Assembly: GCA_050084985.1 (NCBI GenBank)
Contig: JBITNC010000001.1
Span: 160,642,001 to 160,706,000, forward strand
Source: Nageia nagi
Lineage: Eukaryota; Pinophyta
Direction: 5' to 3'
Length of the DNA stretch: 64,000 bases
Below the pieces are notes generated by a model that was not told the DNA's origin, made no database searches, and saw only the letters and a program-made list of their open reading frames with translations. Shown here piece by piece: positions 57,112-64,000 of the stretch (positions within the stretch are counted from its first letter, which is position 1; each line of letters begins with the position of its first letter). A program made the translations under genes and the position numbers.

Positions 57112-59779
57112 AGGAAAATTGTCTATAAACATTATTCAAGGGTTGTAAATCATATTCCATTGTAAAAAATCATAAAAATAATATTAGAAACATAAAATAA
57201 CACAAAAATATCAAAAAATTAAAAAATAAATAAAAATTTATGTCATGTACATATGTGTGTGTGTTGTATATATATTGCTTGATCTTTGCATATTAATTAG
57301 CTACATGTAAATAAAATTTTTATATATGTTGTATCTCTAGAAAACTTTATAAAAAACTAAAAACCCTCACTCAACTTAGAATTCATTATGTATAGGTAGA
57401 AGATGACTAAAATAATAATAATAATAAATCAAAAAAATTATTATAAAAAAACTAAAAAAAATTATATCTATCTATTATATATACATACACTCAAAAATTA
57501 TTTGTAAAGCATCTTGGCCATTAGGTGTGCTTCCCTATGTGTTTACATCATACCATTATGTTCATCTTGTTCATAATCTCCATCATCGTAAAACTATTAA
57601 ATGTAAACCATGATGATCATAGTAATATACCAAGATATATATATATATATATATAGCCATTTATATATATAGTTGTACATATAAATAAAGGGGTAGCTTT
57701 TGAGTATGATATTCATATTCTATTTTATCAAAATATCACTCATTAAGTTTCTAAAACTTTAGATGATAAACATAAATGACCTTGATACATTGTCAAGTTA
57801 TTATGAACTCATACACATTTACATATTCTAAATTAATCTGGAAACAATATAAAATTTGATGCTCCTTGAGCATAATTTCAAGTGATTATTTTTCCTATTA
57901 TTTTGCTTCATCTCGAACCCAAGAGATAGGATAGAAAGAAAAGGATAAAAAAAAAAATGTATATAGATAGTTAAAAAAAAAGAGAGAAAAAAGAAAGAAA
58001 AAAATAAAATAGAATTCTTGGGTGATTACAATATCCTCTATCAAGGCTATTAACATCTAACTAGCAATAGAGCAAGGCTATAAGAGCATCTAGAGGTTAG
58101 TATTCATTAAGGCTATGAACTCTTATCTTGTAGTGAGGTATACCTTATGAAGAGGTGACATGTCCAACCTTTGAGATGGACCTCTAGATTTTTCACATGG
58201 ATAAATCAACTTACATATTGTATGCTCTTAAAACATTAAATTGGTAGACATCAAGAGAAGGAAATGAAAATCATTACACACACACACGAGTTCATAATAA
58301 ACTTAAGTGTATTATACTTTATTTTATATCATCCTTAATAGATGAAATTTAAATGAAAGATTATTCGATGAAATTAGTGTGAATATATTATTTATTACAC
58401 TTACTTATTATATTATACATTCATTTCATTTCATAATACTATTATCTTATTATTATTATAATCTTGGTAGGTTAACTAAATTGTTAGGTTTGACATTTAA
58501 ATATATATATCATCCATCCATGTTCACTTATCCATGTGTACACATCCATAACATTTTACATTCATACATCTATCCATGTGTGTTCATATCATTTTACATA
58601 AATATATTATCCCATATGTATAAATAGCCAAGAAAAATGGAAAATGATGGTATCTGATTCTATACTATTACAAATAAAATATTATCCAATCTTGTTTACA
58701 AATAAAATTGAGCATGCAAATAAATAAATAGGCAAATATCTACAAACTCAATATTATCTGTATTTGAGCTACGGATAGCAATTTATTCTAAATATCAATA
58801 AACAAAATAACCAATTCAGAAATGTAATTGTACCAACCAAGATTGTAATTTGTGTACTTACCTCACGAAATGTACCTGATAATGAAAGATGAAGATATTG
58901 GCAATGTACTGATAATGACCTACCTTTCCAACAATGTAGTGACCTGTGAAGATGCAAAAAGAGACCACAGGCAGTCCATTTCAGTGATATAAGAGCATCA
59001 TTGGTGTTCTTTGGTTCATAAAGGAGTGTTAACAGCCTTCGTTTGATGATTCTTAACTTCTCGATCAAGTCTAGAACTTCAATACGGATGTCTCAGATAG
59101 CAGTGTGATATCAGAATAGATCATGGATGTCAAGATAGCTCATGAAAGGAAGCACATAAACCACAGCCTTGTAGGTAGTACCAAGAGATACCTTAAGGGG
59201 TTGCCACTTACAAGACCATACGTGGGATCGTGTGTATCCTTGTTATGTGGACTTACTATTAGATCCCTTATTTATATAGATAATAGATAATACAACCCAT
59301 GGGTCGGCATGCATCTACATAAATAAGGCTAATTCACAATATTCAAGATAAGCACACCAATAAACAAGATAATTCATGCAATATTCAAGATAATCCATGC
59401 AATATTCAAGATAATCATTATAAAATTCATATTCAAGACAAACATTGATATTATCACTTTAAGACACTCATGACATATATTTAGACCAAGCATATTTCAT
59501 TAATTTATTGATTTAAAAACATAAATTCATTTTATGTGTTAACAAATGCCCCACTTTGGATGTGAAATTGAAAGAAACATGAGGTGAGTCGAGATTTTGC
59601 ATTCAAAGTAAAAACACAATATCATAGCAAACAATTTGATAAGCAACAATAAACACTAACCATTCTAAACTTAAACAAAATCATGACAAAGCTTGTTAGT
59701 ACTAGATATGGGTTGAGAAAACTCCCTTTTGATATTACCTTAGGCATGCTTGCCCCTTGCATTTTACCATAGAAGGTAA
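57112..59779. other. AT-rich non-coding stretch
   Basis: No gene seen. It holds a (TA) run near 57635-57655, an AAT run near 57408-57425, A-rich tracts at 57935-58010 and a short AC run at 58277-58288. G's 3' LTR should begin near 57110 but I found no matching partner. From about 59060 the composition becomes less AT-rich and remains so to the window end. Confidence 0.45.
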
Positions 59780-60040
59780 TAGCCTGATATATCTGATAAT
59801 CTGATAATCTTGCCGCAATGCTGATGACCCATGACAACAAACCTGACAACACACATGACAATGACCTGATAAGATGACTGACAAGACCACATCATAAGAC
59901 GAGACATGATAACCATGATGACACACATGATGACCTAATGACAACTTGACAAGACCACATCACAAGACAAGACATGACAACACATGACAACACACATGAC
60001 CACATCACAAGATAAGACATGATAACCATGACCACACACA
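59780..60040. repeat. Degenerate repeats of a GACAACACATGAC / AAGACCACATCA motif
   Basis: Blocks such as GACAAGACCACATCATAAGA (59879), the same with CACAAGA (59948) and GACCACATCACAAGATAAGA (59998) recur, mixed with GACAACACACATGAC. It leads straight into the longer repeats at 60041. Minus-strand ORFs through it are by-products. Confidence 0.7.
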
Positions 60041-60438
60041 GGGGAGAGCTAAGTTCCATACACTGCAATGGAAGCTGAAACCTCTCACTAAGAGGCATGC
60101 TGCAGCTACATAAGAACTGAACTCTGCAAAATAATGATAAATTGATGGAGCTAAAACTCCACCAAGAAGCATGATAAGCTGATAGAGGAGAGGTAAGTTC
60201 CACACAACTGAGACTTCACACCAAGAAGTATGCTATAGTTGCATAAGAACTGAACTCTGCAAAACAATGATAAATTGATGAAGCTGAAACTCCACCAAGA
60301 GGCATGATAAGCTGATAAAGGAGAGCTAAGTTCAACACAACTGAGACTTCACACCAAGAGGTATGCTTCAGTTGCATAAGAACTAAACTTTGCAAAACAA
60401 TGATAAATTGATGGAGCTGCAACTCCACCAAGAGGCCT
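60041..60438. repeat. Three tandem copies of a 133-144 bp unit
   Basis: The AAGTTCCA/AAGTTCAA mark recurs at 60051, 60195 and 60328. Each unit holds GCATAAGAACTGAACTCTGC, AATGATAAATTGATG and AGCTGAAACTCCACCAAGAG. The last part of each unit is homologous to the 41-bp minisatellite unit that follows, so the short array probably grew from its end. Confidence 0.8.
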
Positions 60439-60848
60439 GATAAGCTGATAACAGGAGCTGGGACTCCACCAAGAGACATGATAAGCTGATAATAGGAGTT
60501 GGGACTCCACCAAGAGACATGATAAGCTAATAATAGGAGCTGGAACTCCACCAAGAGGCATGATAAGCTAATAATGAGAGCTAGGACTCCACTAAGAGAC
60601 ATGATAAGCTGATAATGGGAGCTGGGACTCCACCAAGAGACATGATAAGCTGATAATGGGAGCTAGAACTCCACCCATAGGCATGATAAGCTGATAACAG
60701 GAACTAGGACTCCACCAAGAGACATGATAAGCTAATAATGGGAGCTATAACTCCACCCATAGGCATGATAAGCTGATAATAGGAGCTAGGACTCCACCAA
60801 GAGACATGATAAGCTGATAATGGGAGCTGGAACTCCACCCTACAAACA
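60439..60848. repeat. 41-bp minisatellite, about ten copies
   Basis: GATAAGCT recurs at 60439, 60480, 60521, 60562, 60603, 60644, 60685, 60726, 60767 and 60808, exactly 41 bp apart each time. The unit includes GGAGCT-GGACTCCACCAAGAG. The period is not a multiple of three, so the long minus-strand ORFs cycle through all frames. Two sub-variants, CCAAGAGACAT and CCCATAGGCAT, alternate irregularly near the right end. Confidence 0.95.
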
Positions 60849-61151
60849 TGAGATTCAAAGCAATATTATCTTGGATATGACATTGGTTAAGCACCTATGA
60901 TATGTCAGTGATACTTGGATGAGCTAATTTACTAGAAAAAGGAACATAGGTAGTCCTTTCTAGTAGATTTAGAATGCTAGCAGTCTTCATCTAAGACTAC
61001 AAGCGGTCCTTTTCTTGAGGATTCATTGAAAACTGTGAAGATCAGGTCCCTACGAATTACCCCTAGATTCTAGATTGATACCTGGTTGCTTGTCCACGTA
61101 CACTAAATGCTCAAATCAAAATTTCTCTTGAAGTGTGTGCCCTAACCTTTC

Positions 61152-61159
61152 TATAAAAG
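61152..61159 (+). promoter_or_regulatory. TATA box, probable promoter of the PMD gene
   Basis: TATAAAAG in CCTTTCTATAAAAGGGGACCCACC, a strong plant TATA context, in a GC-richer stretch with a T/C-rich leader after it. It lies about 570 bases before the first PMD exon. A transcript would start near 61185. It could equally be the promoter of an unrecognised LTR. Confidence 0.5.
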
Positions 61160-61725
61160 GGGACCCACCCTTCCTCATTTGGTCACACTATCATTTTTAG
61201 AACTGAGAGTATCTTAGAGCTTGGGAGACTCAGTCAGAGAGGTTTAGCTGGTGATTTTGTCACTATCACTAGGTGATATTTTTTGTACTGCTGTGTTGTA
61301 CACTATGGCCCTACCAATCACACATAAAGATGGATACAAAGCTACCTTGGTGGCTGATTCTCCTACCAGTCATTAGGTACATTGCATCTCTCACCCTTTC
61401 CTTGCTATGCTTTTGCCTGTCTTCAGATTTTAGCTACCTACATACTGGTTTTCCAAATTGCCATAGGGTTTTCCTATTGAATACCCTAGCCCATTGTTTT
61501 TACCTTTTCATTTTGTTTTTTGAATTTTTGGTATCATGGCTATACTATGCTCATCTGTATGAACCTGTACCCTGAATTTTGTTAACCTTTATGCACAGAA
61601 ACAAGACCGCTGGCAATCCTTTTTGCCCTAGTTTAGACCGTGGGTGGTCCTCTTTGCCAACTATTTTTTGCTATTTTTGTCTCATATCTGATACTAACTT
61701 GCTTTTTGTCACTCTTTTCTTGTAG
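61160..61725 (+). other. Putative leader and intron before the PMD exon
   Basis: Pyrimidine-rich, with no supported coding content. It ends in ACTCTTTTCTTGTAG (61711-61725), a strong 3' splice site right before the open PMD frame. GACCGCTGGCAATCC and GACCGTGGGTGGTCC (61606, 61637) belong to a small motif family also seen near 60950-61015 and 63757. Confidence 0.45.
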
Positions 61726-63522
61726 AATCATTCATACCTTATGCAACCATCTGACAAGAGTGCCACCTTCACCACTGCCCAACAGTGGCCACAAACTAAC
61801 AAAGCCTAGAGCATTCTGGAGGACATTTCCTTTAGCTACCTTGCATTTGCTAATTATGTGTTTCATGATCGCAATATGTTGATAGCTTTGATGGAGAGGT
61901 GGGATCCAAACTCCAACACCTTTCACCTTTCGACTGGTGAGATCATAGTGACACTAGAGGATATCTACAGGATCACTAAACTTCCTATCAGGGGGAGGCT
62001 GGTGAACATGGTTCCTGTTCCTAGCCTGGAACAGGTAGAGGTATGGGCTACATGGCTGACGGGGTTAGATGAAGTAAACCATAGGAAGAGGGGTGTGTCC
62101 CTAGTGAGACATGTGTTAGAGTATCCTCTAGCATGGGGTGACCTACGGATGAGGCTCCTCATTGCCTACCTTTTGGATGCTATTGTCTACCCAGATAAGA
62201 GTAGTGAGACCTTCCCTGTGGGCATGGTTCCTATCATACAGGACATGGTGACACACAGGCAGTAGTATGCATGGTGCCCTATGATACTGGCACAACTCTA
62301 TCATGACCTCCACGGCTTTACAGAGGTGGAGAGAGGGGGGAGACAAGTAGCTCATTCTATGATACTGTAGGTGTGGGCATATGATCACATCATCATTTCT
62401 AGACCGATGATGTTGCCCCTAGACCAGCCAGAGGATGTACCCACCTAGCAATGGTGGGCGATAATAGAGGGACCAAATTTTCCTAGCATGGACCTAGAGG
62501 GATGGTGGGTATGGTTTGACCTACTACAGGAGGCACAGATATACTAGCATCCCTATCAGGGAGGTGTACTAGAGTGGGAGGAGGACATACAAGAGATGGC
62601 ATGGGTGAGACACCCTACATACATATAGGTACATAGGGCACTAGTGGAGCTGTATAGGCTAGAGCGAGTACTCTATCAGTTCGACCTCTAGCATGGTATA
62701 CCGGATGACTATAGGATAGTGGTGTGCTACTACCGTAGCAGGCACCTCCCAAAGGACTATGAACCAGTACCTAACTGGGACTCAGATTGGGAGTCCCCTA
62801 GTAAGGACTCCGACTATGGGGCCAATGATGACATAGATGGACCTAACCATATGATGGATTACCTAGCCTGGTGGAGGGAACGCTATCCTCACCACATAGG
62901 TATTCATGATACTAACTTAGGTGACTATGCATGGGAGGATGAAGACACAGGGGACATACAGACCAGATGGGATGCTCCCTTCATAGCAAGAGGGTGGGGA
63001 GGAGAGAGTAGCCTGACATATGCTTGCAACATGTCTCTAGATGTAGGTCATGATGATAGTGAGGAGACCGATCCAGATTAAGATGAGTATGAACCTGAGT
63101 ATGAAATAGATATAGATTGGGAGGAGGAAGACTACGATGAGGATGATGATGGTAACCTATTTTCTCTTTTACTTTGCTTTGATTTTCTAATTTTTATGAT
63201 ATGTGAAGGATTAACATGATATGTTTATGCTATGTCATAGATCCTGAGGTCAAGATGGCTAGGCTATGTGGTCAAATCGGTCAAATGGATGAGGAGATTA
63301 GAGAGCTATAGGGTCATCTATGGTTCGAAGGAGGGGATTATACTGGGTTGTATCAGGACCTATAGGTAGCTAACAAGAAATCAAAGCCCTCTACAAGTAG
63401 CTTTGCCAGTCCGTGAGGAGAAGGCATGCATAGAGAAGTACAAGGCACAGTGTGGGGGTGGCACATCTAGCAGGGCTACTAGTTCTAGTGTAGGGGGAGG
63501 GGGCTCTAGTAGGAGATTCTAG
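61726..63522 (+). pseudogene. Plant mobile domain (PMD) protein, TE-associated, two exons, broken by stops
   Basis: Exon 1 (61726-63151) reads in one frame: SILEDISFSYLAFANYVFHDRNMLIALMERWDPNSNTFHLSTGEIIVTLEDIYRITKLPIRG. This is the start of the PMD fold (W-x-P-x-T-x-T-F-H-x-x-x-G-E-x-x-x-T-L-x-D-V-x-x-x-x-x-L-P-x-x-G) shared by MAIN/MAIL proteins and by transposon-borne relatives. YPLAWGDLRMRLLIAYLLDAI and a Trp-rich middle follow, then an acidic tail (DSDWESPSKDSD, EEEDYDEDDD). A GT-AG intron (63152-63240, 89 bp) leads to exon 2, MARLCGQIGQMDEEIREL, a coiled-coil start, and a Gly/Ser-rich end at TAG 63520. Stops: TAG at 61807, 62263, 62368, 62446, 62545, 62626, 62689, TAA at 63079, plus two TAGs and a frameshift in exon 2. 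Role unknown. Confidence 0.72.
63152..63240 (+). other. Intron of the PMD gene
   Basis: Starts G|GTAACC after the acidic run GATGATGATG and ends GTCATAG. It is much more T-rich than the exons on both sides. The exon 1 codon G joins AT of exon 2 to give Asp, keeping the frame, which supports a real intron and argues against a processed copy. Confidence 0.65.
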
Positions 63523-64000
63523 GTCATTCTATGTGATCTCATCCAATTGTATTTTAAACAAAAACATTTTGATCATGATATATATATGAAACACAAATTT
63601 TGGTACCTAGTTTGTTCTTGTGCATGTGCTTGTGATGAATGAATTTGATGTTCAGTAATTCCTGACAACGAATGCCAATGACACAACCTGAAATTCTGAC
63701 TTCTCACATTGTGAGAGTAGTTGGTACCTTTTACTTTCTCCTATTTTTTCGCTAAAAGAGGACCACTGGCGATCTTATTGGTACAACATACAATGTTGGT
63801 GCTCTTGTTATGACATCATGAAGCCCCCCAATTTCTTCACCATGACATCCGTTAGTGACCTAAACTGGCTATTAGCTTCTCTCTCTCTTTTTTTTTTATA
63901 TTGATCTACCAAATGATACCTCCAGAGGGCCTAGAGCTCCCACTGGTGCGAGCCTCACTCTATCATCCCTTTGACTGTATTTCTGATATCTTGATTCCTT
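63523..64000. other. Downstream of the PMD gene, nothing recognised
   Basis: Probably 3' untranslated and flanking sequence. AGGACCACTGGCGATC at 63757 belongs to the same motif family as 61606. No coding or LTR structure seen to the window end. Confidence 0.4.

Noticed and set aside
58769-59068. 99-residue minus-strand ORF
   Set aside because: No motif recognised, isolated, and ordinary for chance at this length.
59735-60602. Several overlapping minus-strand ORFs with repeated LGGVPAP-like peptides
   Set aside because: They translate the 41-bp and 140-bp tandem repeats in changing frames; the period is not a multiple of three and no start context or domain supports a gene.
60439-60848. Regular 41-bp spacing suggesting a CRISPR-like array
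   Set aside because: The whole unit repeats with no unique spacers, and this is plant nuclear DNA.
61273-61575. 100-residue hydrophobic ORF before the PMD exon
   Set aside because: It lies in a T-rich leader or intron; hydrophobicity follows from T-rich codons and no signal or family is recognisable.

Overview
The window reads as intergenic DNA from a seed plant with a large, repeat-rich genome; a gymnosperm is my best guess, but that is inference. It is AT-rich and poor in CpG. Almost everything in it is decayed LTR retrotransposon, inserted one inside another. I see no intact host gene. The two recognisable non-LTR coding remnants are a broken UDP-glycosyltransferase at the left edge (3-498) and a broken plant-mobile-domain (PMD) gene at the right edge (61726-63522).

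Layout. After the glycosyltransferase comes a LINE reverse-transcriptase scrap (1362-1640). A minus-strand Ty3/gypsy element (B) is split into 2277-3010 and 25201-27785 by a plus-strand chromodomain gypsy element (C, 3011-25200). The split is supported by an AATTT duplication and by B's integrase frame, which continues across the insertion. C has LTRs of about 3.0-3.3 kb. Its 3' end (integrase tail plus chromodomain) is present as seven tandem units of about 693 bp (10405-15243) that alternate between two types, ABABABA. A second minus-strand gypsy element (D, 15092-22222) sits about a dozen bases inside C's 3' LTR. Each tandem unit carries the first 150 or so bases of D, so the array formed after D landed. 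D is itself split by a 988-bp element with inverted ends (E, 18736-19723).

Further right is a minus-strand Ty1/copia element (F, 29372-37238, ATGTT duplication) that keeps three gag zinc knuckles but has lost protease, integrase and the catalytic half of reverse transcriptase. Next is a plus-strand Tat/Ogre-like gypsy element (G, from about 37244) with two RNase H domains and a large extra ORF 3' of pol. That ORF is interrupted by another Tat-like element (H, 46382-56756) whose archaeal-type RNase H lies upstream of reverse transcriptase. The last 5 kb holds a 41-bp minisatellite, a TATA promoter and the PMD gene, split by a short GT-AG intron and broken almost only by TAG stops.

The parts relate mainly as a stratigraphy: B is older than C, C older than D, D older than the tandem array; D is older than E; G is older than H. 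No element appears able to move on its own. All family calls come from motifs read by eye and all divergence figures are rough.
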